From contig CM037865.1 of NCBI GenBank assembly GCA_021292105.1, positions 20,601,428-20,665,427 on the forward strand: 64,000 bases of DNA, written 5' to 3'. The DNA comes from Anadara kagoshimensis. Its lineage: Eukaryota > Mollusca > Bivalvia > Arcoida > Arcidae. Position numbers and translations under genes: made by a program. Of this stretch, positions 53,471 to 64,000 are shown piece after piece (position 1 is the stretch's first letter; the number at the start of each line of letters is the position of its first letter). The notes beneath the pieces are model-generated. The model was given only the letters and a program-made list of their open reading frames with translations, searched no databases and had not been told where the DNA came from.

Positions 53471-54676
53471 AATTAATTATTTTATAAGGACAGTTCTCTA
53501 CATTATAATTCATGTTTTATGTATGACTTTTTAGTTACAAGTCATAATACAACGTTTGAAGGCCTCTTATAAAAGTTTTGTAAAACAAAAATGATAACAA
53601 TAGAAAATAAATAAATAATTTTGAAGGTCTGAAGGATTAAGTAACATGTATTTTGCCAGCTTAGATTAATCAAAGGACCAAGACAATCAAATGTATTCTT
53701 TAAAAAATACTGAAAACAGTAAAATTATATAATAACCAATTTTGCTTGTTACTGGTGGATCTGGAGATAGTTGTGCCTTCATTGGTTTTCGTTAGCCAAT
53801 TTTTTCATCCCCTGGTGTGTAAATGTTATAAGTACCATGTGCATGTTGTATCATTTCATACAAAATCAAATGTAGCACATAGCAGAGACCAGCGATATTT
53901 CATACAGATATATTAAATGACGCTACAGAGACAACATTGTAATAAAAATGTTTGAAACAAAAAGGTGTTTGTTTATAAACTGTAATTATAAGGTTCTCAA
54001 ACATTTTTATTGGACTTGTACATGTAATGTATCTAACATATTACTATGGTACGTAAACAGGTTCGAATATATTTTATTTCATATAAAATATGCATTACAA
54101 TAAGCTTCCATAGGAACGTCCTCATGTTAATTGAATCACATTGTAATTGTATTGTGCTTTATAATAGAAAATTATTAAGTATTTATTTTCCATGAAGGTC
54201 TGTTTGACCGTAGAAATACAGTCCATCATCCTCTTTTGTTCCAAATAACCCCATTGAACAGATAAGTTTATAGTTTTACAGCCAATATTTGTACGGGTAA
54301 AATCCATGTATTTAGTCTCATGATAATGCTAATTTATATTGTTATAATGGTCCACATTGCAAAATGGCAAGTTATATATAGTTTTAGAATAATAATTTAA
54401 TTAAAGTTTGTTTCTTGTTAGTTGGAATAAAAATAATTACGATCCAGATGGTTTAAGAGACAGGGTAGCTGAGAAAACCAACAACATTCCTAAAGCAAAC
54501 TGACAAATATTTCCCACTAGGCTACCTCCAAGTAGAATTCAAACCTAGGCGCTGTATACGTCACCGAACCTACTTATAAAACACAATTCAGGTTCAATTT
54601 GTAGGTTTCGAACCATTTTGTGTTTTATATTTCAAAAAAAGAAGTACAAGCTTCCCCTAAAAACATCAAAGAAATT

Positions 54677-55662
54677 ATAAAACAAGACGCCCATGGGCCT
54701 TAACGCTCACCTGTGACCTTGACCTTTGAACCCATGAGGTTAATTTATATATCAAAATGATCATAAGGCTAATATTCTAAAATCGATACAAAAAGTTTAA
54801 AGTTTTTGAGATAAATAATCATTTCAGTACTTGTTTGTATCTGTGACATTGACCTTTGAACCCATGACCTTCATTCATATATCAAAATGACCATTGTACT
54901 ATTTCATACAGTATTCCAATATACATGCATATACAAAAAGTTCATAGTTTTGCAGATAATTAACTATTTTGGTATACTAGTACATCTGTGACCTTGACCT
55001 TTGAACCCATGACATTGATCCATGTATCAAAATGATCGTCATGTCAATGCCTACAAATAACTGAAAATCCTACACCATTATCACCAGAAATGTTAAAAAA
55101 AGAGCATTTTATCAAAGGTCAAAAATTGGGACATGACCTTGACCTTTGACCTTGACATCAATTGGAAGAAAATCGCAAGACAAGATCAACAGTGAAAACT
55201 CCATACAATTATCTTCAGCCGTTATGAAGATATAAAAATAAATGTCTCATTTTAAAAATTACGTAATTTTACGCAAAAAAACGCGTAACCTATTTTTCGT
55301 CCAATTTTCACGAAAAACACAATTTTAATGTTCCTAGGTATCCTGAATCCAAATATCCAATCAAAATTTTCCTACGCCTTTTGGTTTCAGAGAAGAAGAT
55401 TTTTTTTGTCTTTTGGCTATTTATAGTAAGGTAGCCATATTTTTGGGCATGGTCAAACCCCGAACACAATTTTGAAAGCCTGTGACCAAGGCATGATAGT
55501 CACCAAGTTTCATCAATTTTGGCACAGTAGTTTTGGAGGAGATGATTAAAATGTAAAGTTTACGCACGACGGACGACGGACGACGTACAACGCACTACGG
55601 ACGACGGACGGTAATAGATTGCAATAGCTCATCTGAGCCTTTCGGCTCAGGTGAGCTAAAAA
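54677..55662. mobile_element. Element D, long form with inverted GCTCACCTG ends
   Basis: The element starts near CAAGACGCCCATGGGCCTTA and ACGCTCACCTG, and ends with hairpin TGAGCCTTTCGGCTCA then CAGGTGAGCTAAAAA, so GCTCACCTG and CAGGTGAGC form inverted termini. The left half holds GTGACCTTGACCTTTGAACC blocks at about 54712, 54845 and 54990. The right half (from 55301) is collinear with 46588-46955 and includes a GACGGACGACGGACG run. No coding potential was seen. Confidence 0.65.
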
Positions 55663-56676
55663 TCAATATTAAACTTTGCTATGTAATTCGAAGCTAGATG
55701 TTAATAACTGCTGTGATCCATAGCCACATGCATTCCATAACTGGGTCATCAAACCTCCGTTTGAAACAAAATTTGAGTCTAGTCCGTAATTTTCAATAAT
55801 TTGTTTATTTATGTCTAAATAAGAAGTATAAACTTTCTTTAAAACTAACAAAGAAATCTAAAAAGTACTATCAAACTTTAATTTCAAGCTAGACGATATA
55901 TGCTGTTGTGATGTAAAGGCAGACGTTTTAAACAATTAGGTCACCGAAACTATTTTTAAACGGATTCTTGGTTTTAATTTGTTTTAATCTGTTATGATCA
56001 AACCATTTGCTGCTTTATGTTTTAAATAAGGAAGCACAAATTTCCTCCAAAACTAGCTAAGAAATCATAAAAAACACTATTAAACTTTGTTACGTTTTGT
56101 AAATGGTTTTTATGGTACTAAGGAAACGTGAAATGATTCGATGTGTAAATGGTAATGTTTTATATATATCCGACAGGACACAATTTGACAGGATTCTGTT
56201 TCCTTAAGGATGTATCAATTCGTAATGTCATCGGATGTTGAACCAAATCACCTGTACTAATCCAAGTACGATACCATTAACCTTATATGCGCCGTTACAG
56301 CAATTGGTGCAATTAATGTCATTCCTAACGCCTACTGCTATCAGAATAAATCCAAAGGGCGATTAAAAAAATCAAAATAAATTTATATCTTTTAGCCAAC
56401 TGCTCAGATGGTCAATTAAAATAGTTAACTGTCCGTCGTGTGCCATGCGCCGTCCGTCGTGTGTAAACTTTGCTCGCTCAAACAATTAATGTTAGAATAC
56501 TTATTCACAGACTACAAAATGGTTGAATGATTTCCGAAGCAAAACCATAATTCATATGGTCAAAGGTACATAAAAACAACATTGCAGTTTTGAAAGTGGA
56601 TTTAGACATCAATCAGAAAAAAGGCATTTTGTACTCTACCCATTGCAATGAATAATATTATAAAATTTTAGTTGGC

Positions 56677-56680
<4 letters not shown>

Positions 56681-56730
<50 letters not shown>

Positions 56731-56766
56731 TACACACACCCGCGCGCGCACGCGCACATACACACA
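56681..56766. repeat. Compound CT / CA / CG microsatellite
   Basis: (CT)16 is followed by (CA)n, TACACACACC, CGCGCGCGCACGCGC and further CA. The CA/CG half is alternating purine-pyrimidine and could adopt Z-DNA. Confidence 0.95.
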
Positions 56767-56789
56767 ATAGTTTATTTATTTGACTTTAT

Positions 56790-56970
56790 TCTCAAATATG
56801 ATTACACACGTTGCGTGTGTAGCTAGCTAAACATGCACCCTTACGGAACATCCGGTCTCACTTCCATGGTGGAAGATCACGTCCTTAACTTAATTTGCCA
56901 AAGTTTTAAAGTTTTAACTTTGCTTTCGGATTATGATTTTGACATGCATCGGTATGCTTGTGTTTTTTTA
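56790..56970 (+). repeat. Dispersed repeat family B copy
   Basis: This copy runs GATTACACACGTTGCGTGTG, TAGCTAGCTAAACATGCACC, CGGTCTCACTTCCATGGTGG to GGTATGCTTGTG. A short degraded relative follows at 57590-57660. Confidence 0.7.
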
Positions 56971-57364
56971 TATAACGTACCACCATTATATAACCAGTTG
57001 TAAAACCTCTATCAATCACAATGATCTTATCAACTGATATCTGTAGTTCAAATCTTAACAATCTTTAACTGTGATATCACATCGTATTAAGTGCTTAATT
57101 ACTTAGCATAATAGTTGACGGTGGTGTAATACAATTAAACGTGATTTATTAACCTAAATCCTTCAGATCTTTTGCATCGCCCACCATGACGTACCATAAT
57201 TAATTGATCTTGATCTTGTTGGGGTTAATGCCCTGATGAGTATTGACATCTCTAACAAGGATTATTGATAATCTCAGTTATGTAATGGATAATATCCTAG
57301 TCTGTGGTGTGTCAACATAAATCATGCCATGTTTAATTAGCGTCAGATGAAAAGAGACGTCCTG

Positions 57365-57830
57365 CTATACAGAGCAAGTGTGTGGCGATGATACACAATC
57401 ATGACAGCGAAATAGACAACAAAAATATACGGGAATCATTGAAGCGGGGACAAATAACACCACACTTCGGCAAATCTGTTTCAGTATAACAGAAATAGTA
57501 GTAATATATGTTGATTTCACAGTAACAATGTAATAACAATATATGTTGATTTCAGAGTAACAATGTAATAACAATCATATTTTACACGTGACAGTTGTAA
57601 CCAGCTAACCAGGAGGAAGCATCTAGCCTCAATTCGCTGGTGTAGATTTAGCAGTTTTCAAAGTTACGTACTAGATAATCTTCAGTGCATTGTCACAATA
57701 AATCATAATTAATTATGTAATTATCACCAGATGAAAGGAGATGCTATACAAGCCAAGTGAGCAGAGATGATACACATATGTGACAGCAAAATAGACAACA
57801 AAAGATATATAGGAGAAATATGATCACACT
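57365..57830. repeat. Imperfect direct duplication, about 370-bp spacing
   Basis: GAAAAGAGACGTCCTGCTAT with GATGATACACAATCATGACA and GACAACAAAAATATACGGGA (57350-57435) recur as GAAAGGAGATGCTATACAAG with GATGATACACATATGTGACA and GACAACAAAAGATATATAGG (57735-57812). A short 40-bp direct repeat (ATATATGTTGATTTCA-GTAACAATGTAATAACA) lies between, at 57505-57575. Confidence 0.7.
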
Positions 57831-57914
57831 TTGGTAACTCAGTCAAACAGAAATCTTAGTTTCCCATGCCCATTTTAAATAATGTTATATCAACCATTGC
57901 TTAACATAATATTC

Positions 57915-58310
57915 CATTTTAGAAAACTTTATACAATGACGCAAGCTGCTAACATATTGAAAATATTTAGTTATAAATATTGCAAGCCTTGGCTTACCAA
58001 GAACATCAAAAAGTTTCATGGGCGTCATCACAATTATTAATATTGTTGATCAGTATGATGTATTTGTATTTGAATTTATCCTGGATATATTTGATGTCCA
58101 AATGTTCCATGTTCCTTTCATTCGAAATTTTTTATTTCATACTTGTTAGGTGAAGCTAGCTAAACAAGAGGTGATTTCTCTTCCATATCACCCGGCCTAA
58201 TTTCTCTGTTGGAAATCGATGTATTTAAATAGATTTTTTCAGGTTTCGAAGTTTTACTTTGCTTTCTTTAATTTTGCTTTGAATGTGGATTAGTATGTTT
58301 GTATTTGATC
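57915..58310 (+). repeat. Dispersed repeat family B, long form
   Basis: The upstream module (GCAAGCCTTGGCTTACCA, TCATGGGCGTCATCAC) and the downstream module (GTGAAGCTAGCTAAACAAGA to GATTAGTATGTTTGTATTTG) are both present. Confidence 0.65.
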
Positions 58311-58794
58311 CATAAGACCAAGTAATGAAATAGTATCCAAAATTATAGTGCTACAGTGACTCGCATTGAAAACACCGAAATAAAGCCTATTTCAGTTTTA
58401 ATTGCATTTAGATCAGATCACTTAGTATTTATCCCATCTATATTCTGTACTGTATTTTAACATACAGCTGATAACAACTCTGATTATGTAACACAAGTTT
58501 GTATTCTGAACGTTAAAATGTCGGGTTATTTTAAACTGTCAGAAATTACTGTAGCGCAGTATGATGTAACTACGTCCATGCATGCTTGATTTACAAAACC
58601 CCTATCTATGATTTCAAACTGAAAAATATCTTAAATTCTGTTCTTTTTCGAAAAAGTCCTTGAGCGTTTTAAGTTACTGTGTGTATTAGCCTGCATTTTA
58701 CATTACTAAATCTACTCTGAACACTGTTTATAATACATTTATTGTCAAAATCAAGACAACATTAGTTGTATCCAAAGTATCATTACTACTGAAT

Positions 58795-58930
58795 TACAAA
58801 TAAAGCACAAACAAAGTGGTCCATGTCCAAACTACAATAAAAAAGCAAAGTAAAACACTGGAAAAACGTACAATTTAGAGCGCAACAAGTGAAGCTCCAT
58901 TAAGGCAGTAAAACGTAGTGCAGGTAAGCA
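58795..58930 (-). repeat. Dispersed repeat family B fragment
   Basis: This fragment contains GTCCATGTCCAAACTACAAT and GAAGCTCCATTAAGGCAGT-like stretches and is degraded. Confidence 0.45.
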
Positions 58931-59129
58931 TTATTACGTCATTATAATGATGACCATTATGTTAAAGACATGTTCGTTACAATTACCTTTGATTCATGCT
59001 TATGTATTTTAACAGTGTGACTTTATTTTCCGTTCCATTATTTTCACGTCACTTTTCAAATATGATTTATAATTATGGTGTATTTGTATCCAGATTAATA
59101 CGCTATGGTAGAGGTTGTTCCTACTATGG

Positions 59130-59470
59130 AGACTTTGTACAACAAAACAGCATGCTTGCAAAAAATTGTTGACCCAGGGATCTTGCAAGCCTAGGCTTAT
59201 CAAAGCCATCAAAAAGTTTTATGGCCGTCATCACAGTATTGTTGATAAGTTTGGTGTCTCCAGTGTCCAGTATTGCCCTGGATATATTTGACGTTCCATA
59301 CTACAATGTTCCCTTCACACAATTTTGATTACACACGTGACGGGTGTAGCTAGCTAAACAAGAGGTGCTTACCTTTCCGGAGCGCCCGGACTTACTTCCT
59401 TGGTGGAAGTCCAAGTGTCTAACCTAACTTGCCAGTTCCAAAGTTTTTACTTTGCCATACCAAAATGTTC
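59130..59470 (+). repeat. Dispersed repeat family B, best long copy
   Basis: The modules are in order: GCAAGCCTAGGCTTATCAAA, TTTATGGCCGTCATCACAGT, ATTGCCCTGGATATATTTGA, ACACACGTGACGGGTGTAGC, TAGCTAAACAAGAGGTGC and CCAGTTCCAAAGTTTTTACT. It is a good reference for the family. Confidence 0.75.
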
Positions 59471-60445
59471 TGAATTATATGTTATATTTGGTATATTGTA
59501 CGTTTCATAGATTTCTTGTTTAACTTAATTATTTGTCAACTTTCAGTTTGTACTTTTCTTTTGGAATTGTGATTTGTACATGAACCAGGGAATTGTTTGA
59601 TAATATAAGCAACGCTAGATACTTATAAGATAGAAAATTGCAAAAATTGTTACCGCCAATATCTCTTGTTACTAACAGTAATTTTAAAATAACAATGTTC
59701 ATGGTGTAAAACTATAAAGATTGGCTCACTCATTACACACCAATTAGGTTATGTCATAGGTTGTTCACTTCCGGAATAAACACAGAAATGACAATAAATA
59801 ATTTGCCCAATTCTATATTACTAAGATGTTTGAGCTGCCAGATAATATATTTTCACATGGAATTGAATAATTTCAAACAATCAATAAAATCAGGGTGATT
59901 TATTGATATGGCATCAGTTCATTTGTATTTGCACTTGTACTGTAACGAGCATTTCCTGTTTCTTTTATGTAGAGCCGGGATTTATTTACAACCTTTGTTC
60001 CGTATTTCTCTTAAATCAGTCTTAAGGCAGATTTATGAAGGTACGGAATCAGTTTTTCATCATTCTCAATGGTATTGGAAGAGAATACACTCTTGAGAAA
60101 AAATATCTACTATGGTTGTTGATAATCGAAATAGGTAATTACCGCAATCTGTGTTCAAAAGTTTCTAATCAAAGTGACTTTGAAATGATCGCTTTGGAAC
60201 CATGTGCATTAAAACAAAACTGGTGCTAATTGAAATATAATAACGTGAACTGAATTACAAAACGTGCAACAAACACTTGTTTAAGATTGATAGAATATTG
60301 GATGTAGAAACGCAACATAAACTCTGCTAAATATACATAATGTATATTTTATGAGTGAGATCATTGACAGTAGAAACAGATGAGAAATATGTTTTTGTTT
60401 AAATCCCTGTAGTTTTGTTTCAATAGGTTCATTATCTTTAAACTC

Positions 60446-60448
60446 AAA

Positions 60449-60483
<35 letters not shown>

Positions 60484-60493
60484 CTCTCTCTCA
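60446..60493. repeat. CT microsatellite
   Basis: This is a (CT)n tract with one TT interruption near the middle. Confidence 0.95.
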
Positions 60494-61664
60494 GAAAAGT
60501 GTATCTCAACCAACGTATTTCAAGTAATGCCAGCAAAAAATCATACATTATTATAAAAATTGAATTTTATAAGACTGCAGTGTCAGCAGGGAGATTTAAA
60601 TCACACAAATTGAATAACTTTTGTGTCGCATTGAAGACTATCTAACCTATCTATCTGTCTGCCTGTTTTTTAGAACCTTCTTATTTTTAAGGCCTAACAA
60701 AGTCTGAAATTTCTTTCTCTACACTCAAGAAAGAACATTTGACGCTTAACAAATAACTATATGTCTTCAAAATATTATAAAAAACAAGCAATCATTGAAA
60801 TAAATGTGTCTGGAAAAATTCCTGAAACTATAAAAGAAGCATTTATATACAATTTATCAAAACACTAGCCCCGCAGTTATTTGTTACCAAGTTTTATCAA
60901 GCCAATAATGCGTTCTTCATTGCATGTAAACGTACTTTATTATCAGTTAATTCAAACATGTCTCAAGTTTGTACGGCTGTAAGTCAGTCTCATTTGTCAA
61001 AATTGTGTCTTAAGGCAATACTGCATCATGCCATTTTACAAAGGAGTGCGTTTATAGTATATTTTATTTGGCTAATACAAGAACAAAAAGGAAGATATCT
61101 GACAACATACTACTACCAAACGGCATTTATCATGCGACTAATGCAACAAAATAAACAAACGCTAACAGAGAAAGAAAGAAAACAATATAATTCCAGATAT
61201 TAGATAAACAATTTGAGTCAATAACAAGTCAATGATTTGCTTTATGTTGTAAGCATCGATTGTTCCAATTATTGCAACAAATTACCAAATTAAATTACTA
61301 GTAGTAATTAAGTACAATGTACATCAAATCTCCTTAAATAACTAATGCGGTATAGCATACAATAATAAAAGCAACTTCTACTAATATACAATGACACGAT
61401 ACCATCCATAGAAAGAAGTTGTATTACCAAAAGGGCAGAACAAATTTGTATAGACAATGGGGTTACCTAGAAACCTAACCATGTAATACATTTTAAGTTA
61501 TTTCTCAGTTTCGCAAAAATATGCATGGACAATGATGCTTGCACAATAACCTCTAAAATGCAAATTAATTGAAGTTATTTTTTTAAGATTCGCAAAATAT
61601 ATCCATGGCAAATGATGTTGGTTAAAATCTTAATCTGCAATACACTTAGAGTAATTTTTTTACA

Positions 61665-61735
61665 TTCCATTTTTATTTTATTTTATTTTATTTTTTATTT
61701 TATTTTATTTTATTTTATTTTTATCATTTTATCTT
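61665..61735. repeat. (TTTTA)n microsatellite
   Basis: This is a pentanucleotide TTTTA tract with small interruptions, in a T-rich context. Confidence 0.9.
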
Positions 61736-62344
61736 TTTTATTTATTTTTGGGGTAAAAAGCTTATTTGAAGGTTTGGAGTATCTTCATTAATTGGCCTGA
61801 CACGAATGTAAGTTTGACGAAACCTTTTTAGAGACATGTTTGCCCACAGCAATGTTAAGGATCATGCACGTTGTCCATTAGACCTGATTACTCCAACTAG
61901 CAGTGTCCATTATATCCATCTTCGGCATCAATAATTCACTTAGGGCCAAAGGTATAGACTTGTAGTTGACTTGGTATAGCTCGATCTGACTCCAATCTAT
62001 CATTAATATGTGCCAGTAATTGTTTCATTAAACACATTTCTTATTTCATAGTCCAAACCCATCTCCTGCAAATTGACAAATTATCCCCCACGTCAGGCGC
62101 AGACGAGACACACAAATACTATCAAGAAGTAATTTAGAATTTTTTTAATATGTCGATATTGCCGCTTCCGAATCATTGGTTTCAATTAGATCTCGAATAA
62201 TCAATGATGAAAGAGTTGTTGTGTGTTTATCTAGTCTTTCCAGAAGAGCACGTGTCATCTCCATAAGTTTAAATATTGGATTAATACCGTGTGGAATTCC
62301 TCAATGCCAAGCTAAGAGAGCAAATGTAATATTAACAAGTCATA

Positions 62345-62682
62345 GAGGCAAGCTCGTGTCAATCACAAGTTTTCTATTGGCCAGTTAATCACTCTAAAGA
62401 AGTTTTTCTCCTGGGATAGCATATGTAAAGTCATGGAGATCATTCAAGAAAATTAAATACTTTGAACATTCAAAAAAGCTATAAATTAATTGTAAACTCA
62501 TCTGAAATACCAATATTGGCAATTTTGAAGGAAAGTTAACTTTTTATTAGCCAGAAATAGCTTTCCAAATTGACATTATACGTTACTATTAGCTTTCAAA
62601 ACTTAATAAGTTTTGTGAAAAAAATGTTTAAGAGTTCAACGTACTCTAGACCGGATCATGCAATCATGAAAATGCTTTGTTT
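62345..62682 (+). repeat. Direct duplication, left copy
   Basis: The left copy begins GGCAAGCTCGTGTCAATCAC, contains ATTCAAGAAAATTAAATACT and CTGAAATACCAATATTGGCA, and ends with TTAAGAGTTCAACGTACT. It matches 63532-63848 closely in the same orientation. Confidence 0.88.
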
Positions 62683-62689
62683 AGTTTTG

Positions 62690-62775
62690 TTTAGTCTAAC
62701 TTGTCAGTTCCAAAGTTTTTGCTTTGCTTCTGGATTGTGATTCGGAAATGGATTAGTATGTTTGTTTTTGATTTA
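62690..62775 (+). repeat. Dispersed repeat family B, 3' end
   Basis: This fragment reads CTAACTTGTCAGTTCCAAAG, then GGATTGTGATTCGGAAATGG and AGTATGTTTGTTTTTGAT. It abuts the left copy of the direct duplication. Confidence 0.65.
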
Positions 62776-62994
62776 GTCTTTTTCATGTTTCTTTTTTATT
62801 TTTGGAAGCATTTTATATGCATGTACTATGCAACCACATCATTTAGCTATAACGTCTACATAAACCATTATTACATCAACCGTTAATCAAATATAGGTTT
62901 AAAACAAAAAAACTACTTTAAATTTTTAAAAACATATTGGCGTATCTGTATCTAAATAAACATATAAAACAAGCATACCATTAAAGAGTTGAGT

Positions 62995-63131
62995 TAAGTA
63001 ATGTCCCAGTCAAAAATATTTCACTTATATCAAGACGTCGACAGCTATACGCAAAGTGCAGAAATTGTGCCTGTGCGTTGCGCTGATGACATTATACAGC
63101 AGGGTTCTTCGTCGTGTCACGGGACCTCGTT
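62995..63131 (-). mobile_element. tRNA-derived SINE family A, truncated
   Basis: This is the inverted SINE tail: GAGTTGAGTTAAGTAATGTC, CCCAGTCAAAAATATTTCAC, ATAGCTGTCGACGTC-type body and CACGGGACCTCGTTTATC. The tRNA head is missing; the copy is cut at a family B repeat that starts at about 63137. Confidence 0.7.
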
Positions 63132-63136
63132 TATCA

Positions 63137-63250
63137 AATCACAATACAAAACTTGAAAACGACCAAATTAAGTCAAACACGGTAGCTTTCCACTAGGACA
63201 AGGGTGATGGTGATCGTAAGGGTTAATATCTCCTGTTTCGCTAGCTAGAA
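63137..63250 (-). repeat. Dispersed repeat family B copy
   Basis: This diverged inverted copy runs from AATCACAATACAAAACTTG through GGTAGCTTTCCACTAGGAC to TTCGCTAGCTAG. Confidence 0.5.
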
Positions 63251-63531
63251 ATTAGGAATAAAGAGAAGCATAGAATATAAGTTAATTGATGAGAAAGCAG
63301 TACTATGCATTATGAACTACTAAAATAATTCTTTGTATGGACCTTTTTGTACTGAGCTTCTATGGCGCTAACATCTAAATTTGTACTTTAACAATCCAGC
63401 AACATATTAAGTGACAAGATACAATTAACTGATCTAAATAAATATCTTACATATACTGATTCAATTACAAGTCAAGTAAGGCTTTCTACCTGTCGATACT
63501 TTCACATAGATGTCATTTGTAGAAGCAAGCT

Positions 63532-63848
63532 CGTGTCAATCACAAGTTTTCTATTGGCTAGTTAATCATTATAAAGACGTTTTTCTCTTGGGATAACAGA
63601 GATTATTCAAGAAAATTAAATACTTTGAGCATTCAAAACAGCTATAATTTTTTAGTAAGAACTGATCTGAAATACCAATATTGGCAATTTTGAAGGAAAG
63701 TTAACTTTTTATACACCAGAAATAGTGTTCTTAATTGATATTCTACATTATATTAGCTTTTAGACCTATATATATTTGTTAATAAAACTGTTTAAGAGTT
63801 CAACGTACTTTACACCATAGCGTGTGATGATGGAAGTGCTTTTTGTTC
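63532..63848 (+). repeat. Direct duplication, right copy
   Basis: This is the counterpart of 62345-62682 at a spacing of about 1.19 kb, with long identical stretches such as AATCACAAGTTTTCTATTGG and TGGCAATTTTGAAGGAAAGT. Confidence 0.88.
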
Positions 63849-63944
63849 AATCTCTTTAAGTGTCTTTCTCTGAACAAAGACGCCCGATGATTTAGATGCT
63901 TGTACTATTTCTATTTGCTACAGTGATAATATAATAAATATAAC

Positions 63945-64000
63945 ATAACGGTCAATGTCCAAATCACAATCCCAAAAGCAATATGTAAACAGTGAAAACT
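63945..64000 (-). repeat. Dispersed repeat family B, cut by window end
   Basis: This fragment reads GGTCAATGTCCAAATCACAA, then TCCCAAAAGCAATATGTAAA. It continues past the window. Confidence 0.55.

Larger units (their letters stand above)
53397..64000. other. Presumed intron 1 / 5' region of gene B, no exon found
   Basis: This is 10.6 kb with no recognised exon. It holds an (AAAT)n tract (53401-53468), element D long form (54677-55662), CT/CA/CG microsatellites, many family B repeats (56790-56970, 57590-57660, 57915-58310, 58795-58930, 59130-59470, 62690-62775, 63137-63250, 63945-64000), a partial SINE (62995-63131) and a direct duplication (62345-62682 and 63532-63848). The missing signal-peptide exon of gene B could lie here unrecognised, or to the right of the window. 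Confidence 0.6.

Noticed and set aside
53735-53800. Candidate first exon of gene B on the minus strand (MKAQLSPDPPVTSKI then GTTATT).
   Set aside because: It fits the required phase but has no hydrophobic signal peptide and no family similarity before GGLF.
61435-61490. Second candidate first exon of gene B (MVRFLGNPIVYTNLFCPF then GTAATA).
   Set aside because: The phase fits, but the signal peptide would be weak and the expected IRIG-like end is missing; it lies 8 kb away with no support.
62176-62388. A 70-codon + strand frame (MVSIRSRIIND...).
   Set aside because: It has no recognisable domain and runs into the direct duplication. The right-hand duplicate does not preserve the upstream part.

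Overview
The window is eukaryotic nuclear DNA: AT-rich, with short GT-AG-bounded exons separated by introns of 0.4 to 4 kb and dense with dispersed repeats. The repeat types (tRNA-derived SINEs, TA-flanked MITEs, an element ending in a GAGCC-TTTC-GGCTC hairpin, TGACCTTGACCTTTGA blocks) and the receptor sequences point to a lophotrochozoan, most likely a bivalve mollusc. This is an inference from sequence style, not a database match.

The gene content is two paralogous ionotropic glutamate receptor genes of the kainate (GRIK) type, arranged tail to tail. Gene A is on the + strand (about 1378-17001). Eleven exons are visible, from the second half of the amino-terminal domain through both ligand-binding halves, the pore and M4 to the stop codon; its 5' exons lie left of the window. 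Gene B is on the - strand (about 53396-27267). Thirteen exons give almost the whole mature receptor (about 904 codons); only the signal-peptide exon was not found. Exon order, phases and several exon lengths match between A and B (54, 153 and 102 bp exons; pore exons 343+218 in A against one of 561 in B), so they are duplicates. Both keep the glutamate-binding Arg, Ser-Thr and Glu positions, the [16 protein letters not shown]3 motif and an unedited Gln codon at the Q/R site. Gene B carries a one-base frameshift in its first ligand-binding exon. Gene A has a four-cysteine insert in the same region.

Layout: 1-17001, gene A, with a 34-copy 37-bp CpG-rich minisatellite in one intron (10506-11746) and a decayed LINE in the last intron. 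17002-27266, intergenic between the two 3' ends, with repeats and no recognised gene. 27267-53396, gene B, with several intronic tandem arrays, two SINE-like copies, several MITEs and palindromes. 53397-64000, presumed intron 1 or 5' flank of gene B, with repeats and microsatellites and no recognised exon.

The two genes would encode subunits of tetrameric glutamate-gated cation channels at the plasma membrane. I see no prokaryotic features, CRISPR arrays or convincing functional tRNA/rRNA genes.
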